Of a stretch of DNA of 64,000 bases, positions 36,550-51,500 are shown in pieces (position 1 is the stretch's first letter; the number at the start of each line of letters is the position of its first letter). Below the pieces are notes generated by a model. The model searched no databases. It had not been told where the DNA came from and saw nothing but the letters and a program-made list of their open reading frames with translations. The translations under genes were made by a program, and so were the position numbers. Source of the stretch: Paragordius varius (lineage: Eukaryota > Nematomorpha); NCBI GenBank assembly GCA_964247055.1, contig OZ176055.1, forward strand, positions 7,192,001-7,256,000. Reading direction: 5' to 3'.

Positions 36550-39500
36550 TGAATAATTATTTGTTCTCTATGTGTTACACTTATTTGCTTATATTCCAAA
36601 ATCAAGATAAATTATCCGTGTTCTTAGATAACCAAACTCTACGCTTTAATTAATATCTAATTTACTGAAGCATTATTAAATTTGGATTTGTCAATTAACC
36701 GTATAATTCTATGAATTGATTTTTCTTTTTGATAAAAAAGGTTTAATAGGCTTAGTCAAATAAAATAATTAAAGTATCGAAATTTTTAATGGTATTATAT
36801 ATTGTATAAAACTGTTTAATTTTTTTATAAGAGATATGGCTATTTTCCATATTCATTTATTCTGCGCAATTGTATGTGACCATAATACCGAGAGATTTTT
36901 CCAAGATAATTTATTAGCTGACGTCAACAGTGATTTTAGATCCAAATTGTGGTAGTATGTTGAAGTTTGAACATGAGCTCTTTTACCGTTAACCATTCCC
37001 ACTAATATCGATAAACTGAAAGGTCTACTGCTTAAAATATGGCCTAGAAAACCCATTTGATTTTTATCGATCATGTTGTGGATTGTAATAGCTGGTTATT
37101 TTCTTTTATCGATTGAATAACAGAGATTTTATAAGTCCGTTGGCGATTTGGTCAAAATCGTCTGCCTTTTGGATATGAGAAGAACACACCAAAACCATCA
37201 AATACATTTTATATTTATACTTTAGGGATATGGATGATTCTTTATTTGTAAGAGTGCAATCTAAAGAGACTTATTACCCTGATGAAGTTTTACGATACTC
37301 GGAAATGAATTCTTTTTTAACAAAAGTTGAGTCACCCGCAAAACTTCAGTTGTTTAGGGGAACAGTAATGCCATAGGAAAATCAAAGATAAGTACCTTTT
37401 TATATTAAATTATATTTTATATTAATCTTTTAACCATATATTCTTATAAATATTTGGGTTATCGTCTGCTCGGTTAAATTATTATTGCTTTTTGTCGTTA
37501 ACGTTTCATTAAATTAAAACTACTGTCGCTTATCAACAACTCAATTATTATCAAACCTCTGTTCCAAAAATCCAACTATAATGTCCTTTCCAAAGCGCAG
37601 GTTATGTACGGTATTTTTTTTAATTCTTTTTTTAAGCAAATTACACTAACTTACGGTAAAAAATTAAATCAAAATGATATTTTATATACATACATATATA
37701 TACAAACATTTGCAATCATAAAAATTTTATTAGAAAAAGTTATAAAAGTTTTTTCCCAATACTTATATAGTTCACGGTACTCTGACAATTGGTTCACCAA
37801 TTGTACGAATGGATGTACCCCGTGCTTCATTGTCATAAGTCCATTTTGATGTTTAGAATATTAGGATAGCATATATAATTTTTCTTGATGGTCCATGACA
37901 TTCATATAAAACTTTTAGCTGCAAATCGATATATTGTTGATTTTATAAAAATCTATGAAACAAAGAAAAAAATATATAAAAGCGTTTTTTGTATCTTCAC
38001 CTAGTTCGAATATAAGTGCTTCCCACCAAAACGGTCCACAAACGACACCCTTACCGTCTTTATAGTTTATCCTCTGGGATTATTTAGTGTAAGATTCAAT
38101 ATTTTTACCAGTCGGACATAAGTTTATAAAGATAGCATTTACTTTAAGATTATATTAATTATATTTTTAGGCATAAAATTTAGTATTGATGAACAGATAT
38201 ATGGAAAATATTCAAAAAGAATCAGATGAAATAAAGAGTCTATTAATTCCAGCTGAGTAAATTTTAGCTTTTTTTAAATAAAAAAACAGCAAAAAGGTGT
38301 AAAAATGAAATTTGAATTTTAAAATAAAAGTCAAACAAAAGCTATACACAATGATATCTATATTTAAAGATACATTAGTAATATGCAAAAACATAAAATA
38401 AAATTTGTTTTAATAAAATATGATGATGAAAAATATTTGGGTCAAAAAATAATAATTTACCCTATTTTTGAGGGTTTTCGCTAGCTGGAACAAAAAGTAT
38501 TGGATATTTTAAGTTAATGAAGAAAAATTATTGGGCTTTTATAAAAGTATTATTAAGCCACATATTATTTGTTTAGAAACGAGAAAATATTGAAAATGTT
38601 TAAATAAAAAAACCATATCTCGAAAACGTTCTCGACATTCAATTTTTTTATAACAGATCCGATCTCAATACCATAAGAAATCAGAAAATAATAAAAATAT
38701 ATGATCCAGAACATTGACCCCAACTTTTATTCGTAAGTGTTATCATTCAAGCTTTCATATAAAATTATTATCCTTATTATTAAAGGATTTTTCTCCAGTA
38801 ACAACATTACTCTTTTTCGTAGATGTATTATTTTATAAATATAATTATTATTAATATTATGCAATATAAAATAAATAAATAAAATGAAATTTCAAAAGAC
38901 GTTTTTTAACAAATATTTATTCATTTATTATTTCGCTGTTAAGCATGGTAAGGTAATGAGGCTTGATTTTTATGGGCTATATGTCCTTATAACCAACCTC
39001 TTAACTCGGAGGAAGAGTACCTTATTCGCTGTACCAGGCTAGAGAGTGTCTAAAAAGATTCAAATCTCTCACGTTTGTAGATTTAAGTCTACGGCCGAAG
39101 GAGGTGCTTTTCCGGGCTTTGGAAGCTCTTACTCCATCTTTCGTTTTGACAACTTAAATAATCGTAATTATCATCTGGCTGTTGGTTATAGCGCCCAAGT
39201 AAACTCGCTTTAAAACCATATGTGTAAATACAGGTATTATAATAATTTTTGTGAGGAAAGAAGATAGCCAATCTCATTTCCGCCATGGCCCACACATTAG
39301 TTTTCTTTCATGTGAATTGATGTTTACATTGTATGTTCTTTTCAACAATGCCGCTCCCGTTAGCGTTACCCAGGATGCCCCGCGAGGAGGTAAAAGTCGG
39401 TCTTTGCATTGAGGTATGTTATCGATTTATATATATATATCCGTTATTTGGTAACCCAACACGATTTTGAAAGATCAAGTTTAAAAAAAATATGGTTGTC

Positions 39501-42500
39501 ATAAAAAAATATTTGGCTTTTTATGTTTTGTCTATCTAAAAAACAAAATGAAGTAAATGACTAAGCGAGACTTATATATAAAAATATTAATTTTCAAGGC
39601 ATAATGTTATCCCTTAGTTTTAATTATTCTAATCAAGGTTTAGACTAATCAGTTTAAAATTGTTAATGCATTAATGACTGAGATTTTCCTTTTTAAAATT
39701 AGAAATTAACATAATTTCTCAAATGATTAAAATCACTGTATTCATAAACAATCATACCTCTTAATTAACGGGTTGAAACGCAGCTCTACAAAATCATTTT
39801 TCAACAAATATTGTGGATTTGCAATAAAAACATTTTTATGCAAATATTAAACACGTTATGTTTTGAAATGAAATATTTTACATATATACATTGTTCGCAT
39901 AAGATAGGATTTGAAGGGAGGTAGATTAGGCAGTGTCGGAATGTACAATTGATTACAATTCATGTGTTCAAGGATCAACTCTTTCAATGGTTCAAAGCAC
40001 ACAATACCAAACTCATCTTGCATAAGCTATATAATGTATATAAAAGTGAAAATTTAAATTATATACAAAGACAAAACGCAAAATTTAAGATTTTTTGTTA
40101 ATAAACAATATTTTTGGATTCTTTCTTGCTTTTTTTTCTATATAATTTAAACAGATTCCAGCAAAATACTAATTATAATACAATATTACATATACTACTC
40201 CCTATTTCGCAACTCAAAACGATAGATTAGATTGTAAAATATCAAAATTATATAAAGGTATGGTTGTCTTTATTTATAAAAAAAATTCGTCTTTTAATTT
40301 TAAATTTTAATCTTTATATAACTTTTAATAAATTACATAAAATAATTTCAAATTGATTGGTTTAAAACCAAAGGTATCTAACCCTGAAATGTTTGTGCAG
40401 CTCGCAGAAAAAAATGTTTAATAAATATTAAGTTCCATGATTAGGGAAAAATACTGTTTATCAAATTTTGGCAATTAACTAGGAAAAATGGGTGAAATAA
40501 ATTGTTTTATCAAATATTATATTAATATTTTTTAAATTTTTTAAACGGTATTACGTTTAAAATCTAATATCGTATTAATTAATGTCCATATAGATAAACC
40601 ATTTATACATGAAAAATTATCAATAAAATAATTATATGTACATAAATGTAAATGTTTTCATTGCACATTTAATTTAATTTAGATATAAAATACCCTAAAA
40701 GCAGAATCAAAAGCACCAGCTATGATATGATCCACAATATAGGGTGATTGAATCCAAGTGAGCTCAGGTTTTCTTCCCATATGAGGCAGCATTATACATT
40801 CTCCGTCAGTTTCTTCAACACTTTCTCGATCTGATGTCTATATATGTAAATCTGTCTTAAAATTTTTTGAATTAAAACAATATAATAAATATTTATTTTA
40901 TTAAATAGTTAAATATCTATAGATTTTGGGAAATATATTATAAAAAATAAAAATTAAATTTGTTATAATTATCATTATAGGTGTTAGATAAAATGAATAA
41001 ATAATTATATATCTTTAGATTTTGGAAATATATTATAAAAAATAATTAAATTAAATTTATTAAAATCATTTGTTACACCTACATACTTTAACCTATTAAA
41101 AATTGTTTTTAGTTTTTTTGTTTCGTTCCGCATTTTAAGTCATAAAATAAATATTTGTCATAAAAATATTTCAAACCTCCTCTGTAGGTATTTCCAATTC
41201 TTCATCAACATCCCAAGCGCCCTCTTGGGCATTTGCGTCTTCATTTTCTTGACCTTCAAGTCTTTCCTCGTGTACAATTATACCATTGGCTGCCTGGTTA
41301 CTTGATGACAAAAAGAAAATAAAAATGTAAAAAAATTTGTTAATTACCGCATTACTAGAAACTGATTATAATTAATTAATCCCTAATTTTTATATAGCTT
41401 AGTTAGAGAAGGTTAATATACTATTATTGCAATTATAATTAAGCTAAAATTAAAAGATTTATTGGGTGAATTTTCGCTTACTACTAGTAATCTTTGTCAA
41501 ACGTAAAAAATTAAATTAAAATATAAACTAAAAATTAAAGTATAAAGTAAAAATATTTAATGGATTGTAAACATAGGTTTCCGCATTACCCTTAATTTAT
41601 CAACCCTAATTTAATAAACCATAAAAAATTAAGGATCGAAAAAAATGTTGATTTCTTATTTGATTGCGCTGCATTTTTAAAACATTGACTTTTGTTCGTT
41701 TATTCTATTGTGGCCTAGCCTTTGGGGTTTACTTTCCATATTTCATGCCTTAGCTTTATAAACTATTACTATACTTTTATATAGGGTTTCAATTTTGGTA
41801 AATTTAACAATATTTTAATCGGTATATTTACAAAATATTAATTATATTTATAAAAAAACACGTTTCCAATAAGCTTAATCACCTTTTAAAAAATATAATT
41901 AATTTTAACAAATAATGTATATGGTATGCGAACGCATTTGTTAGATCAAAATCTTCGTCTCCCCAAGTATCTCCAATCTCCATTTCATGATCCATTTTGG
42001 GTTCAAAAGTACCCAACAGTCCTCCAGGGTGCCCTTTTTGATGATCATCTGTTTTAAGTTTTAAATAAAATTTTATATTATCTAAATCAAAAGCTTGGTA
42101 AAATACATTATAAAAAATTAAAGGAGATGTGTTATAATAAGTAAATTTAGTATTATATAGCTATAGGCAACTTTAAAATAAAGGTTGGTCATTACAACAA
42201 AAGATTAATTAGATTTTTAAAGCCTTATAGTTAGTTACTCCTCTTACATGGTTAAAATTACAAATATAAATGTATACAATGAATGTATACAATGTACATC
42301 TTTTTACTTTATAAGTTTGGCTTTGATATATTTGGTAAAATTTTTTCAAATTTAATTTTATTATACAGCTTTTATGGGTGTTGCTTAATCATATTTAGCC
42401 TTTCGAATTAATTTTAGAATATGGCTAATTTTTTTATACACTTTTCTTTTTATTTACGGCCTTAAATTAAAAATTTAACAGTTTTATGTTTCTTTTTTTC

Positions 42501-45500
42501 ATATTTTGGGTTAGATGCATATTGAGGTATAACCTTAAACCTCTCATATTAAACAATCCAAATATATAAACTACCTAGAAGAGTAACTCTTTCAATATAT
42601 ACAATTGTGATAAAAAATGCGACCATAACTTTTCAGACTTTTCGCCTTATTTTCCAAAAAACTGCTTTAAAAAACTTGAACCTTATATTTTGTTTAAATT
42701 ATCTACCTTTTTTGGGTTTCAATTGTAGGAGTCTATCCAATCCCGTGGTAGAGTATTGTAAGAGAGGCCAATTTAACTCTCCCACACCAGTAGTGTAAAG
42801 AGGTCGACAAGGTTTAAGCTCTGGCTTTTGAGACAATAATACATTAGAAGCAATGTTATTGTCAACAATCTTTATATCCTCAATCTAATGAATGGATGGT
42901 ACAATAATAATTTTTACATAACAAACATATTTTTATATCTTGATTTCTTTAATATAACCCATGGTCGACAAATATTTAAAACAGATGATAATTACAATTA
43001 ATTTTAAGTTTCACGATTGTAATTTAATTAAGTTTTTAGTATGGCTGTCTTTTTTAAAAAAATATTTATATTTATAAAATTTAACTTTAAAATTTCAATC
43101 TTTACTATAATTCCATAAAACACAAATTAGTATTGATTAGTTTATTTTATACAAAATAATGAACGGTTTAGTCACTTTTTGTAAGGACCTAAATTGTATT
43201 ATGGTCCAAAATGCTCGCCTGGATACGGCTGACAAAGATGATAAAAAATAATGCATTTACGGTATAAATCAATAAAACAAAAAAACAATCACTATTTAAT
43301 ATTATATATTATTTACAGTACAAATTCACCCTTGAACAATTCAAATTCATCCTAAAATAAATTAGGTGTTTCTTAAAATAAAAAATTACCATTATTTTAT
43401 CGCATTTTTAAAATATCAAATTCTGTTTAAAAATAATATAATGCTAAAAAATAATAAACTATGTCGTAAAAATATATTTCTTATCAATGATGAGTTATAT
43501 TATCGCGAAAACACATAATAGATTTTAGAGTGAATTTAAATTGTTGGGGTGAATTCGAATGTGCGAATGGTATATTGTATATACAGTAGACTCACTACAC
43601 GCCTCTATAATAGTGTGATTTTAAAAATAAAATCTTCTGTAAAACAGAGCTAATCTTGATAATTATACATTTTCCCGATAAAAAATAGTAGTCCTTTTAA
43701 AAACAAAAAAAAATGAAATCTCAAAAATTTAAAGATATATGTATAAATATAATCTATATTTATGCAAAAAAACTGAATATTAATGGAAATCAAAAATTAA
43801 TTTTAATATATTTAAAAAAAAGGGTCATACTGCGGAATTTAATATGTATTATTAAAATTGGGCTCATTATGAATTCTAGCCCAGTCAAAAATACGATTTT
43901 GATAGGAAAAACCGGTTCTAGAATAGTTTTTAAAGTTAATTCTACATAAATAAAAATCCGGTTCCCGTTTTAATAATCTCAACTACTTATAAAAAATTCG
44001 GAAAAAAAACTAACATTAATATTTTTCTCGCGGAGACTGTTTTCAAGCTCGTCAAGCTCTTGAGTCATTCCATGCCGCTTGGCAAACACGTAAGCTAAAA
44101 TGGGTTGATTTCGGCCCTTTAGGATTTTTAGTTGTTCGGCTTTGTCGTCCAAGAACAGAGCACTCCTGAATTGATTACTAATATCTGATTTGTTTTCAGC
44201 TAAATAATTAACAAATAGAACATTTACAGTGGAATTAAACATAAAACAGGCAGGAGTGAAAGAATTTTTATAAAATTACCTAAATAAGCTTTAATAATTT
44301 ACAATTTGGTCATTTTTTTTTAAACTTTTAAATATTATTTGTATATTTTAGATCGACATAATTAGGTGGTTTGAAACCTAATCATATAATCTATATAGCA
44401 AAAAAATTTATTTCATATACTTGATCCCATAATAAAAATTAAAAATCTTTTGCCTTTAAAGTTAGTTTACTTTTCACGTTTTATGCCTCTAACATTCACC
44501 GTATAATATACAGAAAAATTTTCTAGACAAAATGTAAAAACTAAAAGACAAATATTTTTTCAAAAAAAACAACAACCATATTTCATAAACTTCTTAGAGT
44601 TTTATGATGCCCTCATTTCACATTTGTGATCATTTAGGTATGGGCTATATACAACAAAAATAAGGTTTAAAAAATATTTGTCTTTTAAATTTTCCGTTTT
44701 GTGTACATTCTGTATCATATAAAGTCCTTTAAGTTTTAACTAAAACATCGCAGGATATATATACCTATTTTAGCCATTTTAACAACTTTATCCATGTCAC
44801 CCGTTATGGCGTACAAGAAACCAAGTTTTGCAAATTCTTTGTTCCTTTGATAACAAATTTCAACGACCTTAAAGTCCCCATGATTAAGGGCCAATTGTCC
44901 CAATCGATTCCAATAATAATCTTTATCGAGTTTCCGAGCAGATTCTAGCGCGGCCTAAATTAAATTATATTTAATAAAAAGAATAACTATTTATCTCTAC
45001 AAAAAATTATAAATATTTTCTAAAGTTGCTATTTATAAAGTAAATACAGTAGAGTAGATACCCCCAACCCCCTTCATATATTATCAAATAATAAACTCAT
45101 GCTAATTCATAAACTTTTATTTTTAAATGAATTTCTAATATTGATTGTAAGTTCAAAATAACTCATGACAAGCTTGCTTTAAAAAACGCTCACCCCAATA
45201 TGTTAATCAATTGTCATTAATTACTAGATGTTCTAATGTAATTAATTATAATTCATTTCTAAACATTTTAATATTAATTAAATTTTATTTTTAATATATT
45301 TTATTATTTTTTGAAAAAAAATCATGTGTTTTTTTTCTCACAATCGGGAGAATTATGTAGGAGGGAAGGTGGTCCACTGTATAAAATTAGTTAAATTAAT
45401 ATAAAAAAATAATTGTGCGAAAATGCGTTTGTTTTACAGAAAAACTATTAATTATATTACTAAGCTATTCATTATTCAAGTTAAAAGGCAACCTATTTAG

Positions 45501-48500
45501 TAGTCTCACCAAATTTACATTAAAAAATCAAAAATCAAAAATTTTTTACAGTCTTTTTATTTCTCCATCATATGTAAATGATATAACATTTGGTTAAAAA
45601 TGAGATATATAGTTTATATGAACCCAAATGATAGAGTATATGTTCAAAAATGATTGCTATATTAGATTTAATCTTTTGTCTTAAATAATTTTTAATACAC
45701 AGTAAATTGTGAAATAAAAAAATGTTTAAAACCTCAATATTTCCACACTCAAGAGCAAGTCCAAATCGAATTTTATCATCCTTAACGAAATGGAGAGCTA
45801 TCTCAGGATATCCCTTTTGTCTCAAATACGACACAATGGATTGGCCAATTAGTTTAAGGTTTTGTACCATATAAATAATCTATGATGAAGGAAAAAATCA
45901 ATAAAGTTTTTTGACCGGTTAAAAATAACTGATCTAACTATATCGCTTGTAAAAGCAGTCATTTTAAATCAATTAATCACAAATTAAAAAACTAATATCA
46001 CAATAAACAATTACACAAATTTTGTAAGCTATTTGTTATAATAAAATTGAACAAAAGAAAACTAAATCATTTGTTAGACATAAAATAAAATTTAATATAT
46101 GATTTATTTATAATGTTCCGCATTATTCTACATAGAATTTAGGTTTTATACCATAATTTTGTATTTGTTTTAGCATTTTTTTTTCAAATGCTATTAGAAA
46201 CCCAATCTTATATAAAAAAAACTTTTTTAGCATAAATATCAAAATATTACCTCATTGTAATCCTTGTTTATGAGAGCAAGTTTAAACTTAAATTCTGTGG
46301 GATCAATGTTGAGGACGAGAGTTTTAGCTTCTCGATCCAAACAAAATATACGATTTTCTATCACATTCGTAATGTATAACTGGGTATCCAATGTTCGAAT
46401 TATCCCATGATCTCTGTAAAAAAACAGAAATTAACTTTTTTTGATTAATATTTTATAGTAATCATAAATAACTAAAAAAAGATATTAGCAACTATCAAAA
46501 ATTATGAAATTTAAAAGAATAACATAAAAAAAAGTTCTCGTTTAAAAATAATAATAGAAAAATCTAAATAACAAATATTATTTGGATCTATTTAATTTAA
46601 TCTTTAAAAATTTAATTGTAAATATAACTGAGTGTATCTTACAAATTTACTACTTAAATTTTAAAGTAATATTAAAATGTTAAGACTTAAAACATATGGT
46701 TGTGCTCTTAATAAAAAATATTAGTCTTTTACTTTTCAAGTGTCGCAATATGATTCGATAGAAATTCAATAATGTTATATAGATAATACCCATTAGGGAA
46801 AACGTATTTTATGTGATTGCTTGTATTGTAGATTAGGACACCGTTTTCATTGAAGGCTCCACTCTTAATTCTCACATTTTCATGAATCGTAGTTAGGAGT
46901 TCGAGTCTTTTGTTACAAATGCTCAAACCTTTAAAAAATTAGGTAGTTTTAAATACCTTTTTGACCCTTTAAAATTTTAAATATTTCAAGTAAAGTTTTA
47001 AAACTATACAATACAATTCTATATAATTTAAAAATATTTTAATATAAAATTGATTAAATGTATTTATATTATTGTTTTTGGGTAATTGCAAGGGCTACAA
47101 GCTATTTGCTAATTAGTATTAATAGGGAAGTAAAAGCATACCAGATTTATATGATTTTATATTTCAAAAACAAAGATCTTATTTATATTACAAAAAAGCG
47201 TGATATTCATGTGAAATAATTTATATTTAAAAAATTATTTATGGGTAATCCACTATACATAGATAGGGACTATAATTTAGAATCTAAAACTTACTGTGTT
47301 TGCTAAAGAAAGCCACACATGACATATCATTTGACCATATAACGTATTTAACTTTGGATAGTTTGACTGATGAAACACACCTTGATATAAATTATAAAAA
47401 TGTTCATAAATATATTGCTTATTGATGAAATTTTGTTAAATAGAATATGAAGTAAAGAACAATATTATTAGTTAATATATTGATTTTTCTTGCTTTAGCT
47501 CCAATAACAACTATCTTTAGTATAAATGCCATTTGAAAATAAAATACTACCAATATTTTACATTAAAATTTTGTAAATTATACGTAAAGGTAGAATAGAA
47601 AAAAAGTAACCTTTTCTGTTGAATGTCATACAGAGTTATCGATTCAGGATCCTTGAGTAAGATACAACCAATCAAAGGTCCCCCATATATATCATCAATG
47701 TTGGCCGGGATCGTGAGCTTTTTCACAATTTCGTTTTGCAAATTTTTGATAAGAATCTATAATTTATGTTAAATATATTGGAATGTATTAGATTGAAATG
47801 CCTCTCATATGTACAGTAAAAACAAAAAATGATCTAAAACATGATTTTATAACATAAAAAAGGGGGAATAAATGACCTTATATTAAGTATTCAGTTATTT
47901 CTGATACCCTTTTTTAAAATTTTGTACCAATTGTTTTTACTGATGCAGATTTTTATGGAAAACAAAAATAAATTTAGGAAGATTTACACAATGTGTCTTA
48001 TCTAAAACAGCAAATCGATTTCGGGCAACCCAAATAGCTCGAGAACCATAACCACGTTTGGATTCAGGATTTTGTTGACCATTTTCATCAACTTTTGATT
48101 TGCCTGTCACCGAAAATCCACAACAATAAAATTAAAATTATATTGTATATATAACGCGTAAAAACAAAACGAAAAATATTTTTTTATATAATGAAAACAA
48201 TATTTTTTAATTTTTTCTCGATTTTTTTCAAAAATTGGATGAGTTACCCATCACAACTCTAATAATTTTGCGACCCAAAATATTAGGTTAAATTTCAAGG
48301 TTTTTAAAAAGTATAGATGTTATAAAGAAATATATGGTTTTGATTTTAATTTCTACTGTATGATGTAAAATAAAATTTGGGATATAAACCTAAATTGAGA
48401 CAGAAAAAGAGACAATAGGTTAGAAAAATCAAGGGAGGTTTAAAAATTGCTGTTTACTGAATGATGGAGAAAAATTCGTAATATAAATATGAAAAAAATC

Positions 48501-51500
48501 TAAACCCAGAATGTATAAATCATAGATTGATTGTTCTGTGGAACTCCCTCGGCGGCAAATGAGATAAGCATTTTCGGACGGATTGTAGCTTATACTAAAC
48601 ACCTAAATACATAAATATACATATTTATTGTTTTCCACTCTATACATAAAAACGAGTCCATAGTCAACTAAAACATTAAATTCAATAAGAAAAACATAAG
48701 TATTTTAAAAATCAATTAAACATCTACTTAGTCTCAAATTGAACTTTTTCCCAATCAATTGTAATATTTTCCTAATTAAATATAATATTAATTACAGTCA
48801 ATCGCAACGATCCATTACAAATAATTGCAAAAAAACCATTTTTGAGAAAAGGGCCATTATGATAACACCGACATATCCATTATACAAACATTTAATATAC
48901 CAATTCTAGTAAATAGAAAAAGCGTGCAATATAAATAAAAACCTGATTCAAATTGTAGGAAGGTGTATGATGTCCAGTAATAGGGGCAGTTGAAGATTTA
49001 TTCGAAAGCGCCGCCGAAGCTGAATTAAGAAGCGATGATCCTGGTCCCTTAAGTTTGTAAAGCAAAACATCCGTTGCTGAACTGTAAGTCAGGGCTCGAC
49101 AAGTCTTATCCTTGGCATAAATAAGTGTGTCACCCAAACTAATGTAGGCTGGTCGTTCACGTTCAAGTTTAAATACCATGAAACCTGTATCATGACCTAC
49201 AAAGCAAAAAAAAATTAAAAAGTGATTCTAGATTGTGACCCTAATGGGTGTGTAATAATGAGACTTTTCCAAACCTTATAATGTCGTTAATAAACAACAA
49301 AGAATCATATTTTTGGAAAAAAATTAAATAAGATTAAAATGCACTTTCGTTGTGATTTTAAGGAAATGAAAAAGCGAAAAATATATGAACAAGCAGTGAC
49401 TTAATTATCAAGAAATTATTTAATATAGTTATAATAAGTGCTTAAGTTGATCAAAAAAACATCATAGACAATAGCAGGCAAGTTTTTAGATTTCCCTAAA
49501 CCGAAATAAAAAAAACAGTTTAAATTTAAACTTAAAATTATTACCTGCAGCAAAAATCTCCATATTTGGATGGCATGCCAGTGTCCAAAATCGTTCGGAA
49601 TCCTTTCGGAAGCTTTGAATAGTAGTTCGTTTGCCCATGTCCCAAACACGCACGCCTAAGAAATTAATTTTTATACTTTTGAAACAGCCTTTAAGTGAAT
49701 AATATTAGTTATTTTACCCATAATAATAAAAATAAAACAAAAAGAAATATATATAGTTTCACGATTAAACTCTAAAAACAGTAATAGTTCTTATATATAA
49801 TCGACTAGATTTATTAAAAACATATTTTAAGTCATATTCATAACTAAACTCTTTAAAATTGGAAAAACAAGAAATTAATCATTAACGCAGACGATATGTT
49901 AAAATTTTTCGTCATTAATACTATAGTATATTCCCTACTTGTTAGCAAGCACCTTCTTTTTTACATAACAATTAAATGTTCTTCTTTTATGGACAATAAT
50001 AATAAGTATATATACTTTTGTCCTCCGAATCTGACAAGATAAATTCTTTTTTGGGATGAAAGATGGTACAGGACACATTATTGTAATGACCGCGACACGT
50101 GTCAACCTCCCAAGCCTTGGTGTCATTCATGCGCCAAATTTTGACTTGGCGATCATCAGCGCCCGAAACTAGGAGCGGAAGTGTGGAATGGAAAGAAACC
50201 CAATTAACACCTCTATCGTGTCCCTGTGTAATATTTAAGGAAATCTTATAGTATTTTCCGCAAAATTAGATTATACATCGTAAAACTAATATAACGTTGA
50301 AACGGTATTAATATATTCTTTATATCAAGGGTATGCAACACAAATGGCTTCGCGAACCGCATTCTATGCTCAAAAATTCTGGCGAGCAACATTTGAAACA
50401 CACATGAGCATTAATAAATATTTTAACAAATCCCAAACATAAAACTGTTAAAAGCTAACACAATATAACAATTTCTTATAGTTCGTTGTCAATTGGATAG
50501 AGTAATTCGAAAAATTGTTTAATGATATTAATTTTACTAGGATTTTAAGAGCAATATTCGGAAAATATGGATCATATTTTTTGTGGGCCGCGTGTTGGCC
50601 ACCCCGGCTCTTTATATAAAAAAAATGTGGAATGGTTGCTTTGGAGAAAGGGATTATCTCCGAAGTATAAGTAATAAATAAAGCAGAGATAATTTAATTT
50701 GTGGTAATATTGTTAATAATTGATTGTGTTTTGTTTTATAAATAATTTAAAATTAACCAAATAATATAGGAATGTAAAAGTTTGCCTTATTTCAAATTAT
50801 TTATCTTGTTAAAGCTCTAACGTCCAATCAATTTTGTAATAGCATAATCTAAATTGAAACCGTTGTTACTTTAGGTTCATGTTTAAAATAGTTTGAAAAC
50901 CGTTCCCGACATATGATTTTGGCGGTTTTAAAATAATTTCAACCAATGGTTGCACCGTCAAATTTCGCTTAATATTTTATTATTCAATGTAAATAATAAC
51001 CGGAATATTAAATATAACTGAGAAAAAAATTTGTTTGTTACGTTCATCTAAAATTTTTATATCATTTTTTTAAATTTCGTCCAGCAGTAATGCTTCAAAC
51101 CCATATAATCCAATGATAAGGTAATTTATCGTACCTCCAAAACGTGTTTGACAATAACTTCCCCGGTTGCAAAAAGTTCTGCGGTGTTAGTATTCGATGG
51201 TGAATTGCTTGATAATCCCTTGGCTCCTGCACTAGAGTTTCCAAACGATTCAGGACCTGGCATGGCATTCTTTTTCCTTAGCCCTATAAATGAAAAAACC
51301 CAAATAAGTATGTCATTGCCTCCAATAAAAAATTAAAACTGCGATTCGGTCTAAAAAATGATTATTGAACAGGTTATTATTTTCTGCAACAAGTTGAGAA
51401 GAAAATGCAAATGGAAAGATTAATTATCCAAACATTCAATAATCAATGAAAGATTTTATCGGGCTAATTATTTCGTAGCCGCATCCGCCTCGAATATACA

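Larger units (their letters stand above)
31945..38700. mobile_element. 6.75-kb imperfect palindrome: two head-to-head copies of one transposon-like element
   Basis: The left arm (about 31,945-35,154) and right arm (about 35,325-38,700) are inverted copies around a 170-bp centre. Matching landmarks include GTGGCACTGAGGTGATATCC near 35,030 and 35,445, GTCCGAACTTATGGTAAGGA-type strings near 34,830 and 35,640, GAGAACAAATAATTATTC near 33,830 and 36,560, and the outer AATACCATAAG/TCAGAAAATA strings at both ends. Arms have diverged by many substitutions. The left arm has an extra family A MITE and the right arm an extra segment of about 700 bp. Each arm carries the same broken protein gene and a LINE-like 3' scrap. 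It lies wholly within COPA intron 23. Confidence 0.85.
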
